This document shows positions 23,061 to 33,324 of a DNA stretch of 64,000 nucleotides, piece after piece. Position numbers and translations under genes: made by a program. The notes below the pieces were generated by a model. That model saw only the letters and a program-made list of their open reading frames with translations. It had not been told where the DNA came from and did no database searches. Position 1 is the stretch's first letter. Each line of letters starts with the position of its first letter. The stretch comes from Akebia trifoliata. Taxonomy: Eukaryota > Streptophyta > Magnoliopsida > Ranunculales > Lardizabalaceae. The stretch lies in assembly GCA_017979445.1 (NCBI GenBank), contig JADQWC010000337.1:1-64000 (forward strand), written 5' to 3'.

Positions 23061-24812
23061 ACTTTATGAAAATTTTGATAAAATCCAAGTTTTGATAATC
23101 ATGCTAATGGGACATATTCCCCAATTCATATCTATAATAATTTGGGCATGAGATTACTATAGTCACGTAACCATCATTTGGTTATGTATTGATAGCTACG
23201 TACTTCTGATCATAAAACATAGTATGATTGTGGATGCAAATTGATAGGATTTGATCAAAAAGTATTAGAACCCAATAATTGCATGCTCCATTAATCTACA
23301 TATTTTTAGTAATTTATTTGCATAAAAATTCTATATATTAAAGACGTTAATAATAAATGATAATTCTCAATACAATTAGAATTAGAAATACACTCTCTAA
23401 ATTTTAGTAGGAAATCTTGATGGATAAGCATTCTATTAAAAGGGAATATCTAAATCCTTTATCTCCATCTATTTAAATGGCTTGGCACCTCCATAATAAT
23501 AATAAGAGAAAGAGAAGCACAACATATTTTATAGGGTTATGAATTGTAATGATCTCCATCAATCACTATAACTCTAGTCGATTCAACATAGAGAAGAAAG
23601 AGAATGTGAGTCTGAAAATTAAAGAATATGATTGAGGATTTGCGCACATCGGTTCATTGGCATGTGGATTGTGAAAGGCACACCTCCAACATAATCTTGG
23701 ATCATCGATTGGACTTTTGACACGAAGTAAGCATCCTGAACTTTGATTCTTAGGATCATGAATAGTTTTCTTGAGATATATGAATGATTCTTGATCTTTG
23801 GGAATTATAGAATAATAGTTATGTGAATAAGATTTTGTATGTTTAAAATCTAACAAAAAGCACATCCATTCTAATCCGATAACTTTAGATCTGGATGAAG
23901 GATTTGGATTCCAATAAGGACCTGATCTGCTAAGGGCCTGATTTGATAATTTATCAGTTTAATTTTGGATCAACAATATCCCAAACAAATATTTATGTAT
24001 TTGATCATGTGTTTGAAGATATATTATTATTATTAGTTAAATTGTGTATGGAATAACGAATATTACATTAGATGGGGTTCAAAATTAAGATCATTTCCAC
24101 GATACAATCCTGTTTGGGTTCATGTCTAGTATATTTATTATTGGGTTAGTGCTAATTTAGTACTAGTCCAACCTGATCCCCTCGCATTAAGTAGCTTTGT
24201 GAATCACGGATAGATTAACATATCGGCAAAAGTCACAAATTGGTTGTATTAATAGGCAATAAACGCTTTACGTCTTTCGTCGATCTGGTCTCTTGTGGAA
24301 TGCTTTTCTGATTCTGTTAACTCTCTATACAAATCTTTATGGATCTATACATAATTAATTAAACATTCAACTTGTTCGGTGATTTCTAGCATTAGATTTG
24401 ATACTTTTTTCATGGTTTTCAATCATACTTTCTTATTCAACTCTAATGTATATTTGGATGTGTCCCTTAATTTATTTTTAAGTTTAATTCGAATAGCTAA
24501 TTTGAGTATCAAAGGATGTGTCAGCTTCTGCATCCTTCGCGTATATAATTTTTCTTATGCGAGAATCTTGCATCAAACTCTTTTTTCTCGACAGTGATTA
24601 TTTATGTAAACAAGCTTGATTTCCCACATTTATTTTGCAAACATAGACAAGAGTTTAAAATAAAATACATTTTATGTACCTCTTATATAGGTAATAGAGA
24701 TCAATACCTAGGATTATATATAACCATCACAGACTATACATACACAATTAACAACAAACCTCGATCCATTACTAACAACTCATACCATTGTCGACATTAA
24801 ACGGAGCCATCA
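23061..24812. other. Intergenic, no gene seen
   Basis: The region downstream of the PLAC8-domain gene. Open frames at 23566-23865 (minus), 24379-24597 and 24594-24800 show no recognisable domain. The part closest to 24812 should hold the 3' untranslated region and polyadenylation site of that gene. Confidence 0.35.
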
Positions 24813-27185
24813 TCACTCCTGACGGTTCATACTTTCCTGGACAGTCGGAGCCATTGTGACTCCATAATTTTGTCTTTCCATATTGGCATGCCATCCTGCA
24901 CAATAAAATAGTCAATATTAGAAATCCATTTGACACAAATACATATATTGGTTGTAGTTGCAATACATAGAAGAAGATATGGCTCTAGATACAAATATTA
25001 AGTTGTTGGAACAAGATTTTTTCAGCCAACCCCAAATCTTTATAAAAGATTTGGATGATAATTTAATAAATTTCTTTCAGGATTGACTTAACCCAAGCTT
25101 CCCCAAACATGCATAGTACGAAAATACCTATGGACATGTTGAACCCACGGCCTTTGAGCTCTCTATACTCTTGACATAAGGCACACTGCTCGCAAAAACA
25201 GTGAACAAGGCAATCGCCACAGGGGCTCTTCTTCAAGAGATATTGCTTCCTTAGTTTTGCTCGATAGAAGCACGAGTACATGCAAGAGCAGCCCGTCACA
25301 ACGGCGATAAGTGCGTAAAGGGCTCCGCTTACTCCACAGGCTACACCCATATATCAAAAAATCAGCCTTACACTCTTAATTATAGTATTTTAATTTGAAT
25401 AAAAGTAAGAAATATTCTTTTACCATGCAATTTTTTATTATAACACACCAAATAAGATATATATGTATATATATATGGGTCCCGTTCAGCAACAAACATT
25501 TTGGCAAAACATTTTTCAAAACATGGGTTAGAGGTTTTGGAATGGGCTGATTTTTGGTGAGGATGATCTCTACGGTGAGGAGATCATCCTCACCAAAAAT
25601 CAGCTCATTCCAAAACTTCTAACACCAATTTACAAGTTGAAAAATCGTGAACCGTCCATTTTCTGTAAACCATTTTTGATGGGGTTAGAAGTTTTGGAAT
25701 GGGCTGATTTTTGGTGATGATGATCTCCTAACCGTAGAGATCATCCTCACCAAAAATCAGCTCATTCCAAAACCTCTAACCCATGTTTTGAAAAATGTTT
25801 TGCCAAAATGTTTGTTGCTGAACATTTCCCTATATATATATATATATGGACACATCAATTAATCCAAGGATGGTTCTCTTGCATAACCCCTAGTCTAGTG
25901 CACTATTCACTTTAATTCCCAAAACATATTTTTGAGCAATTTCACCAGTAGGTATTCTAATTTAAAGTGACGATCTCGTTGATAAAAAGTGATGAAATCA
26001 TTGATAATTCCAGTAATCTTGCCATTCAAAAATAAGGATATTTAACTTTATATTTATCGGTGAGCTCATCACCTTTTATTAGTGAGATTGTCACTCTAAA
26101 ATCAAGAACATTTGTTCTTTAAATTTACCAACGAGTTTGTCACTTTTTTATCAGTGAGATCACCACTTTAAATTAGAATACCTACCAGAAACTCGCTCGA
26201 AAACATGTTTTGGGAATTAAAACGAACAATATACAAGAATAATTTTTTTTTTTTGTTGCAAAAGTTATGCACGTTTTGGAAAAAAAAATCTCCCAAGTAA
26301 AATCATAGAGCTGCTATTGGTACCCCAATTTATTACACCCCAATTAAAAATAATGAAAATAAGTGAATGGGTGAATCTTCATTTCGTGTGTTGAATATGA
26401 CGAAATTCTGAGTCTAGTACATTTTTCATTTTAATTCCCAAAACATGTTGTTTTAGTGAATTCGTCACGTTTATAATCAATGAATTCGTTGATATTCACC
26501 AACGATTTCTCCATATCAACGAATTTGTTGATTATAAAATCGTCGAATTCCCCGAAAAAAAAAGTTTTGAGAATTAAAATGATCAGTGTATCGATACCGG
26601 GATTTAATTTGGTCATATAGTTACACACGTTTTGAGAAATATCTCTAGGGAAATGATTGAGAATAAATAAAAGTTGGGGTGCCAATAGAAGCTCTCTTGT
26701 TTTTACTTGGTAGATTTCTATTATTTTTGGATTTAGAATTTTACATAAGGTTAATCATACTGCTAAACCATTAATTTTTTTTGGAGTGTTATAATTTGTT
26801 TTGTAATGTTGAGATAATTATTTGAGCCAAACCATGTGTGAGTAATTTGTTTTAAGCTTAAGTTGGGTTGGGGTGATGAGAAATTAATGAAAATTGATGT
26901 GTAATATGTACAAGTTGAGGTGCTAATAGCAGTTCTTTAAAAATTCGTCACTTTGATAAAAACATATTTGGGAACGATCTAAAATGAACAGTGTACCCAA
27001 ACCGGAATTTCCTCAAATTAAATCCCTAGTTTGGTGTGTGATAAAAAAGTTGGAGTGAAAATATAAATTTTCTTTCATTCTTTATTACTTACAGGATGAT
27101 CCTCTATCCACAATCTCTGCGATCTGACCAAAAGTAACGCATGGGCAACAGCATGTTAGCAAACCTGCAAAAGCAAGCTTTTACT

Positions 27186-27230
<45 letters not shown>

Positions 27231-27393
27231 GACAGAGAGAGAGAGAGATACAGTTGGGAACATCTTCGAAACAACCGCAGAGGGTGGTGGACCAAGCTTG
27301 AATTTGATCTGTGGAATTCACTGGGATGCCTTTTGCTTGGTATGGTGGTGCTTTGGGTGGAGTTGATGATGGGTGCTTCTGATCATCACTCAT
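24813..27393 (-). CDS. PLANT CADMIUM RESISTANCE-like PLAC8-domain membrane protein (4 exons)
   Basis: Exons on the minus strand are 27252-27393, 27093-27164, 25128-25340 and 24813-24895. All junctions are GT-AG and the joined frame is open for 169 residues. The ATG at 27393 (MSDDQKH) is followed by a proline-rich N-terminus. Residues 36-48 hold the start of the PLAC8 domain with the cysteine motif CLLTCCCPC (the CLXXXXCPC form), then [14 protein letters not shown] hydrophobic segment follows ([17 protein letters not shown]). The domain closes with [20 protein letters not shown] and a [10 protein letters not shown] tail. The family (PCR/FW2.2-like) sits in the plasma membrane. Members affect cadmium or zinc export, calcium influx or organ size, and which applies here cannot be told. 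The length is usual (about 150-190 residues). Intron 2 is large (1752 bp) and filled with transposable elements. Splice sites are by eye, without transcript support. Confidence 0.92.
25477..25830. mobile_element. TA-flanked hairpin MITE 7 in intron 2 (typical member)
   Basis: This copy shows the family plan well. The end is GGGTCCCGTTCAGC, then CAACAAACATTTTGGC and GGGTTAGAGG. Palindrome 1 (about 95 bp) runs from TTTTGGAATGGGCTGATTTT to its inverse, with a GATGATCTC/GAGATCATC centre. A spacer carries ACCGTCCATTTTCTGTAAAC. Palindrome 2 and the inverted end TGAACATTTCCC follow. (TA)n lies on both sides. There is no coding capacity. It lies inside an intron of the PLAC8-domain gene and does not touch the splice sites. 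Confidence 0.92.
25898..26235. mobile_element. Foldback element in intron 2
   Basis: The arms TTTAATTCCCAAAACAT and GGTATTCTAATTTAAAGTG on the left return inverted on the right (CACTTTAAATTAGAATACC, ATGTTTTGGGAATTAAAA). The arms are about 80 bp and the centre has further weaker symmetry (GTGAGCTCATCACC, GTGAGATTGTCAC). Confidence 0.65.
26309..26696. mobile_element. Inverted-repeat element with GAGCTGCTATTGG ends, intron 2
   Basis: The left end AGAGCTGCTATTGGTACCCC and the right end (inverse AGAGCTTCTATTGGCACCCC) are terminal inverted repeats. Inside lies another pair of TTTTAATTCCCAAAAC-type arms (about 26427-26575) of the same sort as in the neighbouring foldback element. A single end of this family recurs at 26905-26932 and at 22206. 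Confidence 0.6.
27188..27250. repeat. (GA)n / (CT)n microsatellite at intron 1 donor
   Basis: In gene orientation this is (CT)n starting two bases after the intron 1 donor GTAT. A second (CT)n of about 25 bp is at 27400-27423 in the 5' leader. CT tracts near plant transcription starts are common promoter-proximal elements. Confidence 0.85.
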
Positions 27394-27465
27394 GTTTTCA
27401 GAGAGAGAGAGAGAGAGAGAGATGTGTTGATGAGTGCTGTTGCAGAGAAGAAATGTAAGAAAAGT

Positions 27466-27476
27466 TGAATTAAATA
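27466..27476 (-). promoter_or_regulatory. Candidate TATA box of the PLAC8-domain gene
   Basis: The minus strand reads CCTATTTAATT about 75 bp upstream of the ATG at 27393. That places a start site near 27440 with a CT-rich leader. This is inferred from position and sequence only. Confidence 0.45.
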
Positions 27477-28490
27477 GGAGAACAATAGGATGTTGTTTAG
27501 AAGTCGACACATCACAACATCTTATCTTTTGACACGCTTATTTCAGAATGAAGTTTGAAAATATGACCTCTTTTTTGGCGTAACGCCGACGCCCGTTTCT
27601 CTCTCCCACCCAAAGATTTTTTTTTTTTTTTTTTTTAAAAGACAAAATTATATAAACTTAAAATAAATAAATAAATAAATAAAATAGTTATTTTTTATAG
27701 TTGAATTTTATTTTTAAATTTGGGTATCCATTTTCAATACCTTGGATCAAGTTTGAAAAATAATAATGTTTTAATATATACATATTTTTTGAATATAAAA
27801 TTTTTCATGAAATCTAAATGGCTAATGTTGTTGGATTGTCGATGTGATAAAAAATTAACTCTATGGGTAGCGGGCAAAATGTTTGTTGGGCTGTGACCAA
27901 ACACGCCAGGGGATGTGCACTAAAAATGATATCATATTATGAGCACTCTTCAAGAATTGGTGGTTATAATTCTAATATCTAAACTATGTTTCTCAGACTT
28001 AACTTTTGTTCTCACGGCACCGCAGCCATTTGACATGCGGCCTAAAAAAATAAAATTGCCACATTTCAAGGAAATTTTGAAAAAGAGATGTTCTAGGCTT
28101 TAGTTCCTTGAAATATGGTTAATATGGTATGTATTGAGGTGTGGGAGAAGGGTTTTATTCCTCTACCCTGGGTGAAAATGATCTGGATGAAAAAAAAATA
28201 CACTTCACGATATTGAGTAACAAAGTTGATAAAGTAAGTGAGTTTTTTTAGAGTGCTGAATTTCTAACTCAATATGACATAATAACTCAAAAACTCACTG
28301 AGGTTGCATGTATATCCCGAGGGAAAAAAATCTATGGTTCTTGCATATGCCTCATCCAACTTTTTTTTTTAATGGGTTAGTTGTGGTTGAAGGGACCCCA
28401 CCCTTTTTAGTAGTTATGCTATCGAAGATAGTTACAAGTTAAATAATCAAGCATAATTCTATTTAACCATCCAATGCTTTTTGTAAATTA
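27477..28490. other. Upstream of the PLAC8-domain gene; contains a dispersed repeat
   Basis: 27690-27850 matches block Z (about 4885-5080 and 9270-9450). Shared words include TTGAATTTTATTTTTAAAT, TGGATCAAGTT and TTGTTGGATTGTC. (AAAT)n lies at 27660-27683. A GTATATCCCGAGGGAAAAAA motif at 28308 recurs at 59-60.5 kb. No gene. Confidence 0.5.
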
Positions 28491-28738
28491 GGGAAGCTTT
28501 GGATTGGACTGAGTTTTGGTGAGGATGATCTCCAAAACTTTTAACCCCAATTTATAAGTTGAAGTATTGTGGACCGTCCATTTTTTGTAAACCACTTTGA
28601 AAGGGTTAGAAGTTTTGGAAATGGATGATTTCCTCACCATAAAGATCATCATTACCAAAAATCAGCTCATTCAAAAAATTCTAATCCCAATTTACAAAAG
28701 TGGTTGGATAAAACTTTGGATAGTGATCCCACCACCAT
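28491..28738. mobile_element. Degenerate TA-flanked hairpin MITE 8
   Basis: Family core words (GTGAGGATGATCTCC, GGACCGTCCATTTTTTGTAA) are present, but the right arm of palindrome 1 has collapsed and the left end is gone. It begins the 28.5-33.3 kb run. Confidence 0.65.
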
Positions 28739-28747
28739 ATATATATA

Positions 28748-28781
<34 letters not shown>

Positions 28782-28782
<1 letters not shown>

Positions 28783-29011
28783 GGCGGTTCATGAGCCATA
28801 TGTAAAAACATATGTTAAAACAATGGTTTTTCAAAATATGGGTTAGAGGTTTTGGATTGAACTAATTTTTTGCGAAGATTTTCATTATGATGAGAAGATC
28901 ATCCTTACAAAAAATCAGCTCAATCCCAAACTTCTAACCCATATTTTGAAAATTTATTAATGTTACATTGTTTTTACATATGTTTTTTCATATGTCCCTT
29001 GCTCCGTTCCC
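28782..29011. mobile_element. Half-length TA-flanked hairpin MITE 9
   Basis: The ends GGGCGGTTCATGAGCCATAT and ATGTCCCTTGCTCCGTTCCC belong to the CATATG subfamily. There is only one palindrome, about 230 bp in total, so it lacks the spacer and second hairpin. Confidence 0.75.
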
Positions 29012-29028
29012 TATATATATATATATAT

Positions 29029-29427
29029 GGGTTAGGATCAAGGGCTATATGAAAAAACATATGTAAAAACAATGTAACATTAATAAATTTTCAAAATATG
29101 GGTTAGAAGTTTTGAATTGAGCTGATTTTTTGTAAGGATGATCTCTATGATGGGAAGATCATCCAGAAAAAAAATCAGTCCAATCTGAAACTTCTAACCC
29201 CATTAAAAGTGATTTAGAATGTGGACCGTCGATTTTTTTATCAATTTTTGTCAATAATTTGTAAATCACTTTTGATGGATTTAGAAGTATTCGATTGAGC
29301 TGATTTTTTGTGAGGATGATCTTCTCATCATAGTGACCATCCTCGCAAAAAATCAGCTCAATCCAAAACCTCTAACTCATATTTTTGAAAAACCATTGTT
29401 TTTACATATGGCCCTCGAACTGCCCCC
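29029..29427. mobile_element. TA-flanked hairpin MITE 10
   Basis: CATATG subfamily (GGGTTAGGATCAAGGGCTAT left, TGGCCCTCGAACTGCCCCC right). The spacer reads GTGGACCGTCGATTTTTT, differing from the GTCCATTTTTT of other subfamilies. Confidence 0.8.
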
Positions 29428-29441
29428 ATATATATATATAC

Positions 29442-29820
29442 ATATGAAAAAACTTTCATTTTTCAAAATGAGAGTTAGAGGTTTTAGATTGAGCTGATTT
29501 TTTGCAAGGATGGTCACTATGATGAGAAGATCATCCTCATAAAAAATCAGCTCAATCAGAAACTTCTAAATCCATCAAAAGTGATTTACAAATTAGTGAT
29601 AAAAAGTGATAAAAAATCGACGGTCCACATTCTAAATCACTTTTAATGGGGTTAGAAGTTTCAGATTGGGCTGATTTTTTTTTTTGGATGATCTTCCCAT
29701 CATAGAGATCATTCTCACAAAAAATCAGCTCAATCCAAAATTTCTAACCCATATTTTAAAATTTTATTAAAAACGAAAGTTTTCTCATATGTTTTCTCAT
29801 ATGGCCCTTGAACCTGACCC
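29442..29820. mobile_element. TA-flanked hairpin MITE 11, left end cut
   Basis: The left side starts at CATATGAAAAAACTTTC, without the usual GGG terminus. The right end ATGGCCCTTGAACCTGACCC is complete. CATATG subfamily. Confidence 0.75.
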
Positions 29821-29839
29821 ATATATATATATATATATA

Positions 29840-30218
29840 GGGTCCCTTTCAGCAACAAACATTTTGGCAAAACATTTTGGCAAAACATTTTTCAAAACAT
29901 GGGTTAGAGATTTTGGAATGGGCTGATTTTTGATGAGCATGATCTCTATGGTGAGGAGATCATCCTCATCAAAAATCAGCCCATTCCAAAACTTCTAACC
30001 CCATGTTTACAAGTTGGGAAATCGTCGACCGTCCATTTTTTGTAAGCCATTTTTGATGGGTAAGAGGTTTTGGAATGGGCTGATTTTTGGTGATGATGAT
30101 CTCCTCACCGTAGAGATCATCCTCACCAAAAATCAGCCCATTCCAAAACCTCTAACCCATATTTTGAAAAATGTTTTGCCAAAATGTTTGTCAAAATGTT
30201 TGTTGCTGAACATTTCCC
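29840..30218. mobile_element. TA-flanked hairpin MITE 12
   Basis: CAGCAACAAAC subfamily with GGGTCCCTTTC on the left and GAACATTTCCC on the right. The word CATTTTGGCAAAA is doubled near the left end. Confidence 0.9.
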
Positions 30219-30241
30219 ATATATATATATATATATATATA

Positions 30242-30598
30242 TGAGAAAACTTTCGTTTTTAATAAAATTTTAAAATATGGGTTAGAAATTTTGGATTGAG
30301 CTGATTTTTTGTGAGGATGATCTCTATGATGGGAAGATCATCCAAAAAAAAATCAGCCCAATCTGAAACTTCTAACCCCATTAAAAGTGATTTAGAATGT
30401 GGACCGTCGATTTTTTACCACTTTTTATCACTAATTTGTAAATCACTTTTGATGGATTTAGTAGTTTCTGATTGAGCTGATTTTTTGTGAGGATGATCTT
30501 CTCATCATAGTGACCATCCTTGCAAAACATCAGCTCAATCCAAAACATCTAACCCTTATTTTGATAAACGAAAGTTTTCTCATATGGCCCTTGAACAT
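30242..30598. mobile_element. TA-flanked hairpin MITE 13, left end cut
   Basis: Begins GAGAAAACTTTCGTTTTTAA directly after TA. It is a close relative of MITE 11. The right terminus is shortened to CCTTGAACATG. Confidence 0.75.
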
Positions 30599-30616
30599 GT
30601 ATGTATATATATATAT

Positions 30617-30870
30617 GGGTCAGGTTCAAGAGACATATGAGAAAACATATGTAAAAACAATGTAACATTAATAAATTTTTAAAATATGATTTAGAAATTT
30701 CAGATTGAACTGATTTTTTGTGAGGATGATCTCTATGATGGGAAGATCATTCGGAAAAAAAAAATCAGTCCAATTTGAAACTTCTAACCTCATTAAAAGT
30801 GATTTAGAATGTGGACCATCGATTTTTTACCAATTTTTGTCAATAATTTGTAAATCACTTGAATCGCCCC
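30617..30870. mobile_element. TA-flanked hairpin MITE 14, right half deleted
   Basis: Left end GGGTCAGGTTCAAGAGACAT, palindrome 1 and spacer, then a jump at TAAATCACTT to GAATCGCCCC and TA. Palindrome 2 is missing. Confidence 0.7.
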
Positions 30871-30884
30871 ATATATATATATAA

Positions 30885-31106
30885 AGTCCCGTTCGGCACC
30901 CAACCATTAACCCAACAATTTGCCCAACCATTTTTGTCTTACATGGGTTAGAAGTTTTGGAATGGGCTGATTTTTGGTGAGGATGATCTCCTCACCATAG
31001 AGATCATTCTCATTAAAAATCAGTCCATTCCAAAACTTTTAATTCATGTAAGACAAAAATGGTTGGGCAAATGGTTGGGTAAATGGTTGGGTGCTGAACA
31101 TTTCCC
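30885..31106. mobile_element. Half-length TA-flanked hairpin MITE 15
   Basis: CACCCAACCATTAACCCAAC subfamily with a single palindrome (about 222 bp). Right terminus TGCTGAACATTTCCC. Confidence 0.8.
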
Positions 31107-31125
31107 ATATATATATATATATATA

Positions 31126-31493
31126 GGGTCGAGTTCTGTAGATACATAAAGCTACAACATTTTTGTCTTATATGGTTAAAAAGGTTCGAAATAAACTGAT
31201 TTTTTGTGAGGATGATCTTCGTGGTGAGGGGATCATCCTTGCAAAAAATCATTCAATTCCAAAACTTCTAACCCCATCAAAAGTGATTTACAAAAATAAG
31301 ACGGTCTAAAAATTTTCAACTTGTAAACATGGGGTTAGAAATTTCATAATGGGCTGATTTTTGACAAGGATGATCTCCTCACCATAGAAATAATTCTCAG
31401 AAAAAATCAGCCCATTACAAATATTTTTGCCCATATAAGGCATAACACGTTGTAGCTTTATGAGTAGCTTTATGTGTATACGGATCCTAATCC
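31126..31493. mobile_element. TA-flanked hairpin MITE 16
   Basis: Ends GGGTCGAGTTCTGTAGATAC and GTGTATACGGATCCTAATCC. These end words are not shared with any other member in the window, although the AAGCTACAACA/TGTTGTAGCTT pair and the core match. Confidence 0.75.
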
Positions 31494-31517
31494 ATATATA
31501 TATATATATATATATAT

Positions 31518-31872
31518 GGGAAATGTTCAGCAACAAACATTTTGACAAACATTTTGGCAAAACATTTTTCAAAATATGGGTTAGAGGTTTTGGAATGGGC
31601 TGATTTTTGGTAAGGATGATCTCTACGGTGAGGAGATCATCATCACCAAAAATCAGCTCATTCCAAAACTTCTAACCCCATCAAAATTGGTTTACAAAAA
31701 ATGGACGGTTCACGATTTTTCAACTTGTAAATATGGGGCTAGAAGTTTTGGAATGGGATGATTTTTGGTGAGGATGATCTTCTCACCGTAGAGATCATCC
31801 TCACCAAAAATCAGCCCATTCCAAAACCTCTAACCCATGTTTTGCCAAAATGTTTGTTGTTGAACGGGACCC
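31518..31872. mobile_element. TA-flanked hairpin MITE 17
   Basis: CAGCAACAAAC subfamily. Left GGGAAATGTTC, right GAACGGGACCC: the mirror of the arrangement in MITE 2. The right terminal region is about 30 bp shorter. Confidence 0.9.
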
Positions 31873-31883
31873 TATATATATAT

Positions 31884-32246
31884 GGGGGGCGTTCAATGGA
31901 CAACTTTTTGGCAAAACATTTTTCAAAACATGAGTTAGAGGTTTTGGAATGGGATGATTTTTGGTGAGGATGATCACTACGGTGAGGAGATCATCTTCAC
32001 AAAAAATCAGCCCATTCCAAAACTTCTAACCCATGTTTACAAGCTGAAATGTGGACCGTCCATTTTTTGTAAACTGTTTTTGATGAGGTTAGAAGTTTTG
32101 GAATAGACTGATTTTTGGTGATGATGAACTCCTTACCGTAGAGATCATCCTCACCAAAAATCAGTCCATTCCAAAACCTCTAACTCATGTTTTGAAAAAT
32201 GTTTTGCCAAAAAGTTTGCTAAAAAGTTTGCCATTAAACGCTACCC
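31884..32246. mobile_element. TA-flanked hairpin MITE 18
   Basis: GGGGGGCGTTCAATGG left and TTAAACGCTACCC right, the AACTTTTTGGC subfamily of MITE 3. Confidence 0.85.
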
Positions 32247-32267
32247 TATATATATATATATATATAT

Positions 32268-32622
32268 GGATTCAGCACCCAACCATGTACCCAACAATTT
32301 GCCCAACATGTTTTGTCCTACATGGGTTAGAAGTTTTGGAATATAATGATTTTTGGTGAGGAGATCATCCTCACCAAAAATTAGCCCATTCCAAAACTTC
32401 TAACCCCATCACAAATGGTTTACAAAAAATGGACTGTTCATGATTTTTCAACTTGTAAACATGGGGCTATAAGTTTTGGAATAGGCTGATTTTTGGTAAG
32501 GATGATCTTCTAACTGTAAAGATCATCCTCACCAAAAATCAGCCCATTCCAAAACTTCTAACTCATGTAAGACAAAACATGTTGGGCAAATTGTTGGGTA
32601 AATTGTTGGGTGTTGAACATTT
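32268..32622. mobile_element. TA-flanked hairpin MITE 19
   Basis: CACCCAACCATGTACCCAAC subfamily. Both outermost G/C triplets are lost (left GGATTCAGC, right GAACATTT), so the TA tracts abut shortened ends. Confidence 0.8.
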
Positions 32623-32645
32623 ATATATATATATATATATATATA

Positions 32646-32911
32646 GGTTCCGTTTGGCATCCAACATCCTCACCAAAAATCAGCTCATTCCAAAACTTCT
32701 AACCCTGTCACAAATGGTATATAAAAAATGGACGGTCCACGATTTTTCAACTTGTAAACATGGGGTTAGAAGTTTTGAAATGGGCTGATTTTTTATAAGG
32801 ATAATTCCTCACCATAGAGATCATTCTCACCAAAAATCAGCCCATTCCAAGACTTCTAACCCATGTAAGACAAAAAAAGTTGGAAAAATTGTTGGGTGCC
32901 GAGTGGGACCC
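32646..32911. mobile_element. TA-flanked hairpin MITE 20, internal deletion
   Basis: GGTTCCGTTTGGCATCCAAC joins directly to CATCCTCACCAAAAATCAGC, so the left arm of palindrome 1 is deleted. The right terminus GAGTGGGACCC is intact. Confidence 0.75.
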
Positions 32912-32931
32912 ATATATATATATATATATAT

Positions 32932-33314
32932 GGGAAATGTTCAACACCCTACACTTTACCCTACGTTTTACCAAACGTGTTTTGTCCTACATGGGTTAGA
33001 AGTTTTGGAATGGGCTGATTTTTGGTGAGGATGATCTCTGCCGTTAAAAGATCCTCCTCACCAAAAATCAGCCCATTCCAAAATTTCTAGTCCCATGTTT
33101 ACAAGTTGAAAAATAGTGGACCGTCCATTTTTTGTAAACCATTTTTTATGGGGTTAGAAGTTTTGGAATGAGTTGATTTTTTGTGAGGAGAATGAGCTGA
33201 TTTTTTGTGAGGATCATCTCCTCACAAAAAATCAGCCTATTCCAAAACTTTTAACCCATGTAGAATAAAATATGTAGGGAAAGTGTAGGTTAAAGCGTAG
33301 GGTGTTGAATGAAA
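32932..33314. mobile_element. TA-flanked hairpin MITE 21
   Basis: GTTCAACACCCTACACTTTA subfamily, related to the CACCCTAAGCTTTACC members at 54-59 kb. It carries a short extra AGGAGAATGAGCTGATTTTT duplication in palindrome 2. Confidence 0.85.
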
Positions 33315-33324
33315 TATATATATA

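Noticed and set aside
23566..23865. 99-codon minus frame
   Set aside because: No recognisable domain, low-complexity neighbours and no splice partners seen.
27181..27510. Single 109-codon minus frame starting MSTSKQHP
   Set aside because: It overlaps exon 1 of the PLAC8-domain gene but extends into the 5' leader and reads through the (CT)n intron. The spliced model starting at MSDDQKH is far better supported.
28739..33324. Regularly spaced palindromic repeats resembling a CRISPR array
   Set aside because: Units are 200-400 bp, differ in type, are separated by (TA)n and lie in a plant nuclear context. They are MITEs.
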